A stretch of DNA of 64,000 nucleotides from an uncultured Campylobacterales bacterium (GCA_947503785.1 CANNFB010000001.1:366415-430414); one strand, 5' to 3'. Positions 43,156 through 53,116 are shown, counted from the stretch's first letter. The notes: generated from the letters alone by a model not told the origin. A program made the numbers and translations.

Positions 43156-43698
43156 TTAATCTATATAACTCTTATAATTTTCTATTTTTTCTTCAAGTCT
43201 TTTTGATAAATATATATTTGAATTTTTTAAACATGAGTAAATAAAACTCGCCTCTTTTAAGTAAGCCTTTTTTTTATCATTATCCCAGTGTTTTGGAGGA
43301 GTTGATAGATTTGTAATTCTATCTGCTAATTTAACCATTTGAACTTCATAAGGTTGTTCTAAAAGCATTTCAATACTTTTCTTCATCTGTTCTTGTTTAG
43401 ATTCTAATGTTTTGTCTTTGCTAAGTGCTTCTACGCCATTTGCAATAGCTTCACTAAAATCTACATATAAATCATCGTAAGTAATATTTGTATCTTCTAT
43501 TGTATCATGTAGTAAGGCACATGAAATTGCAAGATTAGACTTTTCAACTTCTAGTTTTGATTTTTCACAAGCATCTATAACTTCCATAGCAACAGAAGTT
43601 ACATGAACGATATAAGGTAAGCCTTTTGGTGTTTTTTGCTCAGCATGAGCACTTGCAGCGTATTCTAAAGCTTTTATATAATTCTCTTGACAAAACAT
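43156..43698 (-). CDS. HD-domain hydrolase, small alarmone hydrolase-like
   Basis: A 180-residue HD protein. Metal and substrate motifs are YIVHVTSVAMEV (H), LLHDTIEDT (HD and ED) and VKLADRITNL (D). This is the RelA/SpoT hydrolase-type HD domain alone, as in MESH1-like or small alarmone hydrolases, so (p)ppGpp or a related nucleotide could be the substrate. There is no synthetase domain. It is last in the rpe operon, next to an exonuclease. Confidence 0.8.
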   Translation of the reverse strand: MFCQENYIKALEYAASAHAEQKTPKGLPYIVHVTSVAMEVIDACEKSKLEVEKSNLAISCALLHDTIEDTNITYDDLYVDFSEAIANGVEALSKDKTLESKQEQMKKSIEMLLEQPYEVQMVKLADRITNLSTPPKHWDNDKKKAYLKEASFIYSCLKNSNIYLSKRLEEKIENYKSYID

Positions 43699-44577
43699 CT
43701 AATTAACTTCCTTTTCTATGTGTTTTTCTACTTCTTTAATCTTCTCTTCTTCTTTTAGCTTTTTCTCTTTTATGGAAGCTATAGTTTTTGATGATTTCGA
43801 GAAAGATATAAGTTCTTCAACATTTGATATTTTATCTTTATCAATTGCTTTTAAGGATTCCGTAAAAACATGAGCAGTTGCCAAGGCATCATAATATGCT
43901 CGATGGTGATTATCAACTTGGATTTCAAGCTCTTCTTTTAAAAAACCTAAGCCATATCTTGGAGAATCAATTGTTCTTTTTGCTAAATCAATACTACATA
44001 GTTTTCTATTTTCTAGTTTTCCTAAGTCATATTTTTCAAGTGAATCTGAAATATAATTGTAATCAAATTTTATATCATGAGCTATAAAAACATCATCTTC
44101 TAAAAACAGCTTAAACTCTTTTAAAACAGATTCTAAAACAGGAGCATCTTCTAACATTAAAGGTTTTATATTTGTAACTTGTTGGATGTAACTAGGAATT
44201 TCTTCTGCATAAACTAATGATTCAAACTTATCAATTATTTCACCATTTTTATACTTAACGGCTCCAATTTCAATTATTTGATGCCCTTTTTTTATAGAAG
44301 AGCCATTTGTTTCTATATCAACAATACAAAAACATTGCTCTTCAATAGATACTTTTTTAGTTTTTAAATAGATATTATTATCATCGTCAAATTCTATTGG
44401 TAAGCCATTTGATAATAATAGCTCTAATTCTAATTCAGGATTATCAAAAAAAGTATCATTAGCTTTTTCAAGTAAGTTTAATAATTCCTCATAATTAATT
44501 GATTCTTTTAATAACTTATCAATTATATTTGATACTTTAAAACTTGGTTTTACGATGATTCTTTTTTTAGATTTCAT
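43699..44577 (-). CDS. DnaQ-like 3'-5' exonuclease
   Basis: A 292-residue protein with a DEDDh exonuclease domain from about residue 75: CIVDIETNGS (D, E), IAHDIKFDYNYIS (D) and HHRAYYDALATAHVF (H, D). An N-terminal winged-helix-like segment and a charged C-terminal coiled tail flank it. It resembles DNA polymerase III epsilon or a free-standing proofreading nuclease. It overlaps trpF by 11 bp. Confidence 0.85.
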   Translation of the reverse strand: MKSKKRIIVKPSFKVSNIIDKLLKESINYEELLNLLEKANDTFFDNPELELELLLSNGLPIEFDDDNNIYLKTKKVSIEEQCFCIVDIETNGSSIKKGHQIIEIGAVKYKNGEIIDKFESLVYAEEIPSYIQQVTNIKPLMLEDAPVLESVLKEFKLFLEDDVFIAHDIKFDYNYISDSLEKYDLGKLENRKLCSIDLAKRTIDSPRYGLGFLKEELEIQVDNHHRAYYDALATAHVFTESLKAIDKDKISNVEELISFSKSSKTIASIKEKKLKEEEKIKEVEKHIEKEVN

Positions 44578-45157
44578 TTACTGCTTTTACAAAATCAATC
44601 ATTTTTTGTTTATCTTTTTTTCCCTTATGTGCTTCAACACCAGAGCTTACATCAACACCATAAAAATTAAAACCTGATAATTCATTTAAATTAGAAGAGT
44701 TAAGCCCTCCTGCTAAAATCATTTTTGAGCAATCTAAATCTTTAAACCATTCTAAAGCAAGACGCTTACCCTCACCTCCAAAGCCAGCAACAAAAGCATC
44801 AACTAAGACAAAGTCATCTTTTACTTCTTCTATATCTTCTTTACTTTTAGCTCTTAAAACTTTTATATATCTACAATCTAAAGTTTTAAAGTCTGTAAAA
44901 GCATCATCATCTATAACTTGTGCTGTTTGCATTTTTGCATTAATACAAACTTGATTTATAAAAGAGTTTGGTTCATTTACAAATAAACCTATTGTTTGAA
45001 TAAAAGGTGGTAATTTATCTACAATTTTTCTAGCTTCAAAGGGTTCAATATATCTGGGAGACTTATCATAGAAAACAAAACCTAAAGCATCAGCCCCCGC
45101 CTCAATCGCATCTAATGCATCTTCAAGATTTGTAATACCACAGATTTTAATTTTCAT
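44567..45157 (-). CDS. trpF: phosphoribosylanthranilate isomerase
   Basis: A 196-residue TIM-barrel isomerase of tryptophan synthesis. KICGITNLEDA at the N terminus, VDAFVAG, LAGGLNSSN and VDVSSGVE carry the catalytic cysteine, aspartate and phosphate loop. It sits between rpe and the exonuclease rather than with trpC. Confidence 0.95.
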   Translation of the reverse strand: MKIKICGITNLEDALDAIEAGADALGFVFYDKSPRYIEPFEARKIVDKLPPFIQTIGLFVNEPNSFINQVCINAKMQTAQVIDDDAFTDFKTLDCRYIKVLRAKSKEDIEEVKDDFVLVDAFVAGFGGEGKRLALEWFKDLDCSKMILAGGLNSSNLNELSGFNFYGVDVSSGVEAHKGKKDKQKMIDFVKAVNEI

Positions 45158-45159
45158 TA

Positions 45160-45801
45160 TTAAACCTGTAAACTCTTAATAGCTTTTGAATAATCATCAT
45201 TTCCAAATACATAAGAACCAGCAACTACTACATCCACACCAGCATTTTTAAGCTCATGAATATTTTTATCATTTACTCCACCATCAACTTCAATAAGACA
45301 GTTTGGATTTCTTTTATTGATTAATTTTTTTAATTTTGTAGCTTTTTCAACTACAGATGTTATAAATTTTTGTCCACCAAAGCCAGGATTTACTGACATA
45401 AGTAAAACCATATCTAAATCTTCTAATAAATACTCAATTGCTTCAGGTGGAGTATGAGGATTTAAAACAATTGCTGGTTTTATTCCTAAGCCTCTAATTT
45501 TTTGAATAAGTCTATGTGGATGTTTCTCACTTTCAATATGAAATGATATATACATTGGTTTACAAGGTGCAAATAAATCCACAAAAAAAGTATTATCTTC
45601 AACCATTAAGTGAATATCTAAAGGCTTAGTCGCTGCCTTTGCTACTGGATTTACAACAACTGGACCTATAGTCATATTTGGAACAAAATGACCATCCATT
45701 ACATCAACATGAACTAAATCACAGCCACCTTCACAAATAGCTTTAATTTCTTCATTTAATTTTCCAAAGTCTGCTGATAATATTGATGGAGCAACTTGCA
45801 T
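45160..45801 (-). CDS. rpe: ribulose-phosphate 3-epimerase
   Basis: A 213-residue pentose-phosphate pathway epimerase. HVDVMDGHFVPN, DIHLMVE, MSVNPGFGGQ and EVDGGVN are the standard active-site segments with metal-binding His and Asp. It is first in the operon rpe-trpF-exonuclease-HD hydrolase. Confidence 0.96.
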   Translation of the reverse strand: MQVAPSILSADFGKLNEEIKAICEGGCDLVHVDVMDGHFVPNMTIGPVVVNPVAKAATKPLDIHLMVEDNTFFVDLFAPCKPMYISFHIESEKHPHRLIQKIRGLGIKPAIVLNPHTPPEAIEYLLEDLDMVLLMSVNPGFGGQKFITSVVEKATKLKKLINKRNPNCLIEVDGGVNDKNIHELKNAGVDVVVAGSYVFGNDDYSKAIKSLQV

Positions 45802-45916
45802 ATTTATAACCTTTTTTTCTTAATTTTAGGCGATTATACCATGAAAATCTTTCATCCAAAGTATATTAAAACAAAAATTGTTATAAACTATTGTTTTTAT
45901 TTTAAGGGAACAAACA

Positions 45917-46951
45917 ATGAGATATATTTTTATTTTAATATTTAGTTTTATATTATTAAATGCAACAGAAAATATTACAAGTATGTATAAACAAGCGCAA
46001 GTCTATGAAGAAGAAGGAAAATATAAAGAAGCAATGCTTTTATACAAAAAAGCAGTTACTTTAAATATTAAAAAAGAAGATAAATACATTTTAGATTTAT
46101 CAAAAAATCAAAATGAAACTGAAAAACAAAATCATAAAGTACAATCTTTTATAAAAATGAAACGAGACTTTTATCAAAACTATATAAATAAAACAGAAGA
46201 TAAAGAAACAGACTTTAACTTAGAGCAAATGATAACAGGAGATTTTGGATTATATCCATATAAAAAAAACTATTTATTACCTGCTACTTATGATTTAAAT
46301 AAAGATGATAACAGAAATCCTTTTGAAACAAGTTTTCAATTTAGTATTGAAAAACCTATTGCTTATAATTTCTTTGGTTTAAATGAATCATTTTCAGCAG
46401 CCTATACACAAAAATCTTTTTGGCAAACAGGTTCTGATTCTTCACCCTTTAGAGAAACAAATTATATGCCAGAAGTTTTTCTTCAATTTCCGTACGATAA
46501 AAGTGAAACAATAAAAGGATTCAAAGTATCTTTACTACATGAATCAAATGGAAGAAGCCAAGGAAAATCTAGATCTTGGAATAGACTATATTTAGAAAGC
46601 TACTTACAAGTTGCAGACTTGTTTGTAATTCCAAGGGTTTGGTATAGAATTCCTGAAAAAAGTAAGGATGATGATAATCCTGATATACATGAATATTATG
46701 GATATGGAGACCTAACACTTCTTTATCCATATAAAAAACACACTTTTGAATTAATGATTAGAAATAATATTAGATTTAATTCACAAAACAAAGGAGCTGC
46801 TGAATTAAACTGGACGTTCCCTTTACCAGAATTTTTGTCAACACCAAACTCTTATGGTTTCTTACAAATATTTTCAGGTTACGGTGAGAGCTTGATTGAT
46901 TATGACAGAGAGACTAACAAGATAGGATTAGGAATAGCTTTTTCAAGATAA
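45917..46951 (+). CDS. pldA: outer-membrane phospholipase A with an N-terminal TPR-like segment
   Basis: A 344-residue exported protein with a signal peptide (about 1-17), a TPR-like helix pair (about residues 23-52, QAQVYEEEGKYKEAMLLYKK region) and a C-terminal OMPLA barrel. The catalytic motif HESNGR with SRSWNR and beta strands alternating through to a terminal aromatic/arginine (AFSR) match PldA. It hydrolyses outer-membrane phospholipids when lipid asymmetry is lost. AAGGGAACAA precedes the ATG. Confidence 0.88.
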   Translation: MRYIFILIFSFILLNATENITSMYKQAQVYEEEGKYKEAMLLYKKAVTLNIKKEDKYILDLSKNQNETEKQNHKVQSFIKMKRDFYQNYINKTEDKETDFNLEQMITGDFGLYPYKKNYLLPATYDLNKDDNRNPFETSFQFSIEKPIAYNFFGLNESFSAAYTQKSFWQTGSDSSPFRETNYMPEVFLQFPYDKSETIKGFKVSLLHESNGRSQGKSRSWNRLYLESYLQVADLFVIPRVWYRIPEKSKDDDNPDIHEYYGYGDLTLLYPYKKHTFELMIRNNIRFNSQNKGAAELNWTFPLPEFLSTPNSYGFLQIFSGYGESLIDYDRETNKIGLGIAFSR

Positions 46952-46958
46952 AAGCTAT
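46934..46958. terminator. hairpin at the end of pldA
   Basis: ATAGCTTTT and AAAAGCTAT around a 7-nt loop overlap the stop. AT-rich sequence follows. The convergent cytochrome gene ends at 46964. Confidence 0.45.
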
Positions 46959-46963
46959 AATAA

Positions 46964-47407
46964 CTATTTTAAGTTCTTTATATAATAATAAATAGCATCT
47001 ATTTCTTCTTCAACCAAAAAATAAGCTGGCATGATATTAGCTTTATAAATTAACTTCTCACAAACTTGCTCTTTTGCAAATTTTTTCTTTGGATTCTTTT
47101 TTGAATTTACTTTTTTAAAAAAAACATCATATTTAGATGCTTTAATATTTGGAACATCTAAAATACAATTATACTTTTTCTTATCATATACATGAGTAAA
47201 AGATACAATTTTTTTACCCTTAGCATCACTTCCATGACAAGTATTACAACCTATTCCTCTAGGATTGTTATAAAGCATTTCTCCGTATTCAAACTTTGTA
47301 ATAAAAGAATTATTAACTTTTATTAGCTTTGTATCATCTGCTATTAAATTTGTACATAGAAATAAAATAGAAAGTAGAAATAAAATAGAAGTTTTCATCT
47401 TTCTCAT
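46964..47407 (-). CDS. small periplasmic c-type cytochrome
   Basis: A 147-residue protein from the ATG at 47407 (AGAGG upstream, overlapping the NUDIX stop; a start at 47437 is less likely). The signal peptide (MKTSILFLLSILFLCTNLIA) precedes one haem site, CNTCHGSDAKGKK (about residue 57), with a distal methionine likely in ANIMPAYF. It is a class I monohaem cytochrome c for periplasmic electron transfer. Confidence 0.82.
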   Translation of the reverse strand: MRKMKTSILFLLSILFLCTNLIADDTKLIKVNNSFITKFEYGEMLYNNPRGIGCNTCHGSDAKGKKIVSFTHVYDKKKYNCILDVPNIKASKYDVFFKKVNSKKNPKKKFAKEQVCEKLIYKANIMPAYFLVEEEIDAIYYYIKNLK

Positions 47408-47982
47408 TATTTTGACCTCTTTTTTTCCATAAACCAATAAAAAGAAAACATCAAACCAGGAGTTTTTGCTTTACTTTCGTCAAAAATAAATTCTTCTATC
47501 TGTGAAACAGGTAAGAACATTAAATCAATTTCTTCATCATTAATTCCTCCACCACTGTGAATTTTCATAGACTCATCAATATTTGCAAAAAATAGACTTT
47601 GACAGCCACCACTTACTCCAACATTTGTGTAAAATGAAGTAATTTTTTCAATTGATTTTAAATCAACATCATACCCACACTCTTCATCAATTTCTTCTTT
47701 AGCAATTTGGGCTAAAGAAACATCTTTATCGACAATACCTGCACATAATTCATAAGTGCATAAGTGATTTTTATTGTTTAAATATACTGGTGCTCTAAAC
47801 TGTTTTACAAGTAAAAAAGCATCTTTTTCTTCATGATAAAGTAAAATAGCAACAGAGTCGAAACTCTTTACTGCTTCCCACGACTTATCATTGCCATTTT
47901 GATTATATGTTATGCTAACGGGATGAACAAATCTTGTATCTTTCAATTGACCTGTTTTAAAGTTTTTTATTATATTGTTCAT
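47407..47982 (-). CDS. NUDIX hydrolase
   Basis: A 191-residue nucleoside-diphosphate-linked pyrophosphatase. The NUDIX box is seen in GIVDKDVSLAQIAKEEIDEECGYD, here split as G, then AKEEIDEECGY. The upstream CTYELCAG and the VKQFRAPVY strand fit the ADP-ribose or UDP-sugar pyrophosphatase subgroup. It starts 1 bp from the histidine kinase stop region and overlaps the cytochrome start by one base. Confidence 0.85.
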   Translation of the reverse strand: MNNIIKNFKTGQLKDTRFVHPVSITYNQNGNDKSWEAVKSFDSVAILLYHEEKDAFLLVKQFRAPVYLNNKNHLCTYELCAGIVDKDVSLAQIAKEEIDEECGYDVDLKSIEKITSFYTNVGVSGGCQSLFFANIDESMKIHSGGGINDEEIDLMFLPVSQIEEFIFDESKAKTPGLMFSFYWFMEKKRSK

Positions 47983-47983
47983 A

Positions 47984-49186
47984 TTATTTTTGTTCCACCT
48001 TTAAATCACATTTTGAACCATTAATAATTGATGAGAAATCAATATAAAAAGTTGAACCAACTTCTAACTGTGATTTTAAATCTAATATTAACTCATGTTC
48101 AGTACATATTCTTTTTACAATATCAAGACCTATTCCAAAGCCACCTTCTATATTTGTTCCTCTTTTATATCGTTTAAATATCTCTTTTTGTTCTTTCTCA
48201 CTAATTCCAATACCAAAATCTTCAACACTTAAAATATTATCTTTAATAGCAACATTAATAATTGAATTATTATTACTATATTTAATTGCATTTGATATTA
48301 TATTATTTACAAGTTTTTGTGTCTTTGTTTTATCCATTAAAATAAAGCAATCATCTAAATCATCATTTATCACAATTTGTTTTGTTATTGATATATCATT
48401 AAAGTATTCTACACTATCTTTTACTAATTCTTTTAAATTAAAGTCTTCAAAAACATCATCATTTATTTCATTAAAAGCTGAGAAATGAATATCATTGTAT
48501 ATTTGAGATATTTGCTTAGAACTACTAAGAATATACCTCATCATTTTTTCAGGATTCTTTCCTCTTTTTAACATAGAAGTTGATGTCATAAGCACTGTAA
48601 TTGGTGTATTTAATTCATGTGCAGAATCTTTAATAAATTTATCCATATGCTCAACTTTTTCTCGCACAGGCTTTAACAAGATTTTAGATAATAAATATCC
48701 TATAAACCCGATAAATATCCCACTTAATATAAGTGCTACGATTACATATATTTTTAAGTTATTTCTATTTTGAATTCCTATACAAGTTTCTATTGCTATA
48801 TATTTAACAGGAATTGCCTCTTCATTTAAGGTAGTTATATAATAGTGATAATGACTACTTTCATACATTTCATTTTTTGAGAAATTTATAAGCTCTGCAT
48901 CTTCAATATATGAGTATATTACTTTTTTATCTTTATCGTATAATGCATATCTTATTTCATCATTATCTAGTTTTTTTGGAACATATTTTTTATGTTTCAT
49001 ATATGAGTTTAAAATATCAGATTTTATATGCATTGAGGCGTTACTCATTTCCATACTACATGAATCTGCAACTGACTCAACTTCATTATTATAATAAATA
49101 TATAAAAGAACTGAAAGTAATAGAACAGCAGAACCTACATAAATTGATAAGAAACTAAAGAGAGCTTTTCTTTCATTCTTATTCAA
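47984..49186 (-). CDS. membrane sensor histidine kinase
   Basis: A 400-residue two-component kinase. Two membrane helices (about 9-30 and 147-170) enclose a periplasmic sensor of about 115 residues. The phospho-acceptor histidine is in KDSAHELNTPITVL, followed by the N box (VNNIISNAIKYS) and GIGLDIVKRI. It overlaps the response regulator by 8 bp, so they form a pair. The stimulus is unknown. Confidence 0.9.
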   Translation of the reverse strand: MNKNERKALFSFLSIYVGSAVLLLSVLLYIYYNNEVESVADSCSMEMSNASMHIKSDILNSYMKHKKYVPKKLDNDEIRYALYDKDKKVIYSYIEDAELINFSKNEMYESSHYHYYITTLNEEAIPVKYIAIETCIGIQNRNNLKIYVIVALILSGIFIGFIGYLLSKILLKPVREKVEHMDKFIKDSAHELNTPITVLMTSTSMLKRGKNPEKMMRYILSSSKQISQIYNDIHFSAFNEINDDVFEDFNLKELVKDSVEYFNDISITKQIVINDDLDDCFILMDKTKTQKLVNNIISNAIKYSNNNSIINVAIKDNILSVEDFGIGISEKEQKEIFKRYKRGTNIEGGFGIGLDIVKRICTEHELILDLKSQLEVGSTFYIDFSSIINGSKCDLKVEQK

Positions 49187-49838
49187 ACTTATATCCTATT
49201 CCACGGATTGTAGAAATTTTTTCTTTTCCAATAATTTCTCTTAAATTTTTAATATAAACTCTAATTGTTGCATCCGTTGGCATCTCTTCATAAGCCCAAA
49301 TATTTTGAAGTAATTCTTCACTTGAAATCACTCTACCTCTATGAGTACAAAAGTATTTTAAAATATCTCTCTCTTTTTGAGCAATACTTATATTTTTATC
49401 TTCTTTACTTATTTTACAAGACTCAGGATCAAATGAAATATCAGAGGAAATCTCTATATTAGCATTTTGCTCTATTGAAAACTGTCTACACAATCTTAAA
49501 ATTCTTTGATCTAATTCTTCTAAATCAAAAGGTTTTTTAATATAATCATCAACACCATTTTCAAAAGAATCTTTTAAATGCTTCGTATCTTGGTACGCCG
49601 TTAGTATTATTACAGGAGTTTTATTTTTGTATTCTTCTCTAATTGTCTTAAGAACTTCAAGTCCTGACATCATTGGAGTATTGATATCTAATAAAGCTAT
49701 ATCAAACTTTTCATCTATTAAATATTCTAGGGCATCTTGTCCATTTAAACATAAAGTTACATCATAACCTTTGTCTAATAAGTGATCATTTAATAAATCA
49801 CTTAATAAATTATCGTCTTCTAATAATAAAACTCTCAT
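49179..49838 (-). CDS. OmpR-family response regulator
   Basis: A 219-residue regulator. The receiver domain has the acidic pair EDD, the phosphorylation site in IALLDINTP and the lysine in YIKKPF. The C-terminal winged helix shows ISIAQKERDILKYF and TIRVYIKNLREIIG, then RGIGYKFE. It is first in the operon and pairs with the downstream kinase. Confidence 0.92.
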   Translation of the reverse strand: MRVLLLEDDNLLSDLLNDHLLDKGYDVTLCLNGQDALEYLIDEKFDIALLDINTPMMSGLEVLKTIREEYKNKTPVIILTAYQDTKHLKDSFENGVDDYIKKPFDLEELDQRILRLCRQFSIEQNANIEISSDISFDPESCKISKEDKNISIAQKERDILKYFCTHRGRVISSEELLQNIWAYEEMPTDATIRVYIKNLREIIGKEKISTIRGIGYKFE

Positions 49839-49913
49839 AATACATTCCTAATCTATAATAAAAAGATTATATTATAATTTTGTTTATGAAGTGTGTATAG
49901 AAATAGTAGAAGA

Positions 49914-49939
49914 ATATACCTCAACAAATTGAGGTATAT
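49914..49939 (-). terminator. terminator after yajQ-like gene
   Basis: ATATACCTCAA-CAAA-TTGAGGTATAT, a perfect 11-bp stem between the yajQ-like stop (49960) and the next operon. Confidence 0.7.
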
Positions 49940-49959
49940 ATTAAGGTAGATTTAAAGTA

Positions 49960-50463
49960 TTATCTAAAGTTATCAAATACCAAAGGAGCTTTTAAATCTA
50001 AAGATTTAAGATGTGTCATAATTGTTTGTAAGTCATCAATATTTTTCCCACTTACTCTAATTTCATCGCCTTGATTAACAGCACTTACTTTTAGTTTTAA
50101 ACCTTTAATCTCAGTTTGAATAATCTTTGCTTCATCTTTTTCAATACTGTCTATAATCTTATAAGTGAACTTTCTATTTCCACCACTTGAATCTTCTGCT
50201 TTTGTTTCTTCCAAAGAGTTAATTGAAATTTCTCTTTTATTCATTTTAGAAATAAGTACATCTTTTATAGCATCTATTTTATTATCACTTGCACTTGTTA
50301 ATACTAAAGTTTTAGCACCTTGATTTAATTCAATATCTTTTGTAATACCCTTAAAGTCATATCTATTATCAATCTCTTTTTGAGATTGTACTACTGCATT
50401 CTTCATTTCTTGCATATCTAGTTTTGCTGAAATATCGAATTGATGTTCTTTACTTTTAGCCAT
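49960..50463 (-). CDS. yajQ: YajQ-family nucleotide-binding protein
   Basis: A 167-residue protein made of two ferredoxin-like repeats (DUF520/YajQ). MAKSKEHQFDISAKLDMQE, then NRYDFKG, and VSAVNQGDEIRVSGKNIDDLQ near the end, are characteristic. Family members bind nucleotides including cyclic-di-GMP in some bacteria. It overlaps the preceding kinase by 8 bp, an unusual pairing that could link it to the kinase. Confidence 0.92.
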   Translation of the reverse strand: MAKSKEHQFDISAKLDMQEMKNAVVQSQKEIDNRYDFKGITKDIELNQGAKTLVLTSASDNKIDAIKDVLISKMNKREISINSLEETKAEDSSGGNRKFTYKIIDSIEKDEAKIIQTEIKGLKLKVSAVNQGDEIRVSGKNIDDLQTIMTHLKSLDLKAPLVFDNFR

Positions 50464-53116
50464 TTGTTTCCTTTTTTAATTTAATTATAAAGTTTACACC
50501 TCTATATGAAATATTATCAATTAGTATATCTTTATTTTCTAGTGTAATTGTACCATTAACTTTTTCAAGAATTGTTTTAACCATATACAATCCTAGTCCA
50601 GTTCCGTCATCTTTTTCTTTTGTTGTAAAATATGCATCAAATATTTTATCTTTTATTTCTTCATTGATTCCACCTGCAAAATCTTGAATACTGATTATCA
50701 AATTGTCATTTTCTACACTACATTTTACATCAATAATTTTGATTTCACTATTATTTATATCTATTGCATCTCTTGAATTATTCAAAATATTTATCATTAC
50801 TTGAATTATTTCATTTTCATATCCTAAAGTTTTTGCTTCTTTAAAATCTTCTTCTACTTCATATTTTATAAATATCCCTTGATAATTATAAATCTTTTGA
50901 ATTAACTTTATAGCTTTTTTTATCATAGCAGAGACTTTATATTCACTTTTATCTTTATTTTTAAAGAAGTTTCTAAAATCTTCCATAGTTGAAGACATTA
51001 ATTCTACTTGTTTTTTTATAGCAATATTATCTTTTTTTAGTTCTTCTTCACTATTCTTTCCAATTAATATTCTTAATTCAGCAGATGAGTTTATCATACT
51101 AATTACATTTAAAGGTTGTTTCCATTGATGTATAATCATCGAAATCATTTCACCTATTGATGCCATTTTATTATTTTGAATTAATTGCGCATCTTTTTGC
51201 CTATTTGTAGAAACTACTTTTGCAATTCTTTCTTCTAGGTCTTCGTTAATTTCAATTAACTCTTTTGTCTTTTCGGCAACACTTTCTTCCAAGTGTTCAT
51301 TTAATTTATTTTGTTCTTTAAGTAAATTATCAATTTTTAAAGCCATTTCATTAAATGATTTTTCTAAATTTCCTATTTCATCGTTTGAATCAACTTTAAT
51401 TCTATAGTCAAGTTTATTATTTGCAAACATCTTTGTACCAAGAAGAAGTTTTCCAATTTTTGAAGATATATAGGAAGACATTAATAATGCAATTATAATA
51501 ACAACAATAATCATAATAAAACTTACAAAAGTTAATTCTTTAATCATATTATTTATATAAGAATTAATTTCATATTTATTATCATCAACAATATCTTTTA
51601 CAATACTACTTTGCACTTCTAATATTTCTTCAATATTATCTTTTGTTTTATTTGCAGCGGCATGAAATTGATCCACATTAGCACCAAGTGTAACAAAGCC
51701 AAAACCTCTTCTGGAGTTTTTATATTTTCCTGTATCATATTTTATAGGTGCAGCTGTTACTAACTTTAAAACTCCACTCCAAAATATCACAAAAGAACCA
51801 TGTCCTCCATTTTTTGTTAGTTCCATCCAACCATTACACTGTGGTGCAAAATTTAGATATCTGCAATCTAGTGCGATTTCACCCTTATTAATAAACTGAG
51901 ATATATTTGCTTTTTGTGATAAGGATTGATTATCAAATATTGGATAGTTTTTTAAAAATTCATTTAAACTTTTTTTACCAGAGGATAGAAACTCTTTATT
52001 TGAATCATCACTTATCCAACCAGGGACTCTTTGTCCTGTTTCTTTATCAAAACCAACAATAAAATAATCTCTTGGATGCGAGATATTTCTTCCCTCATAA
52101 TCCCACATAAAAGCATAATTTCCATTTGAAGCATCAGAAATTTTTAATTTAGAATAAGCTCCAACTGGATTTAAGATATCTGTATATTCCATAATATGCC
52201 TATGATCTAAGGCTAATGAGATATAGCCCACTTTTATTTTGTTTTTAAAAACAGGCGTAATAAACCTAACTATACCTTCAAATCTTTTTCCATTTGGATT
52301 TTCTAATCCTGCATAAGCAGAATTTTCAGCAATAAATGGAATATTCATTTTCTTTGCTTTTTCTTCTGTAAACACTCCAATTATTTTACTTCGTAGATAC
52401 TCACCAATTACATCTGATACATAAATCTCACCCTCTTTTAAAAGTTTTATTTCTTCGAAATATGATTCAGAATTAATATAAGTATTACTCTTTTTTGAAA
52501 TATCTAACTTCTTTTTATTTATTAAAGAAACTTTATTTTCTTCTATTCCATTAAGATTGAAAAAAGAAATCTCTTTATAAATTGGAATAGTTTTTGTTTT
52601 AATATGTAAAGGAGGTATATAGTTAAATTCTTTTTTATTATCATCAAGGATTATAGGTTTATTTGTATTTATTTTTTTTTCTATATTCTCAGAAGGAATC
52701 CATTTTCTAATAATTTTGTCATAAGTATAGTTATTATGGACAACTACCTCTTTGTTTTTGCTATTAAAAAAATTTTCTAATAATTTTTCATTAATCTGTG
52801 TTTTTGATAAAAATAAGATATCTTCATCTCTTTGTCTTAAAAATTCTGATATTTTATCTGCAATTTCTAAGCTTAATCTCTCAAGTGAAAGTTGTGACTT
52901 TTTATTAAGATTGTTTATACTGTCATCAATAGATTCATTTGCAGTATTTAAGATAATTTCTTTACTTTGATTATATAAGTAATTCGTACTTGCGTTCATA
53001 TATTCATCTAAACTTTTTATACTTTTATATGATATATAAGTAATTATTAATAAAGGCACAATTTTAATAATTATAAATAATAAAATTAATTTTACTTTTA
53101 TTGTTAGTTTATTCAT
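50456..53116 (-). CDS. large sensor histidine kinase with extracytoplasmic Cache-like sensor
   Basis: An 886-residue kinase. A first membrane helix (about 10-32), a periplasmic sensor of about 500 residues with Cache-like features (FAPQCNGWMEL, RNISHPRDYF, GYISLALDHRH), a second helix (about 535-556), HAMP (about 557-610), a coiled coil, then the histidine in SMIIHQWKQPLNVI, an N box (IIQVMINILNNSRDAI) and GTGLGLYMVKTIL. No response regulator is adjacent, so it is an orphan. The IHQWKQPLN form is frequent in Campylobacterota. Confidence 0.88.
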   Translation of the reverse strand: MNKLTIKVKLILLFIIIKIVPLLIITYISYKSIKSLDEYMNASTNYLYNQSKEIILNTANESIDDSINNLNKKSQLSLERLSLEIADKISEFLRQRDEDILFLSKTQINEKLLENFFNSKNKEVVVHNNYTYDKIIRKWIPSENIEKKINTNKPIILDDNKKEFNYIPPLHIKTKTIPIYKEISFFNLNGIEENKVSLINKKKLDISKKSNTYINSESYFEEIKLLKEGEIYVSDVIGEYLRSKIIGVFTEEKAKKMNIPFIAENSAYAGLENPNGKRFEGIVRFITPVFKNKIKVGYISLALDHRHIMEYTDILNPVGAYSKLKISDASNGNYAFMWDYEGRNISHPRDYFIVGFDKETGQRVPGWISDDSNKEFLSSGKKSLNEFLKNYPIFDNQSLSQKANISQFINKGEIALDCRYLNFAPQCNGWMELTKNGGHGSFVIFWSGVLKLVTAAPIKYDTGKYKNSRRGFGFVTLGANVDQFHAAANKTKDNIEEILEVQSSIVKDIVDDNKYEINSYINNMIKELTFVSFIMIIVVIIIALLMSSYISSKIGKLLLGTKMFANNKLDYRIKVDSNDEIGNLEKSFNEMALKIDNLLKEQNKLNEHLEESVAEKTKELIEINEDLEERIAKVVSTNRQKDAQLIQNNKMASIGEMISMIIHQWKQPLNVISMINSSAELRILIGKNSEEELKKDNIAIKKQVELMSSTMEDFRNFFKNKDKSEYKVSAMIKKAIKLIQKIYNYQGIFIKYEVEEDFKEAKTLGYENEIIQVMINILNNSRDAIDINNSEIKIIDVKCSVENDNLIISIQDFAGGINEEIKDKIFDAYFTTKEKDDGTGLGLYMVKTILEKVNGTITLENKDILIDNISYRGVNFIIKLKKETNG

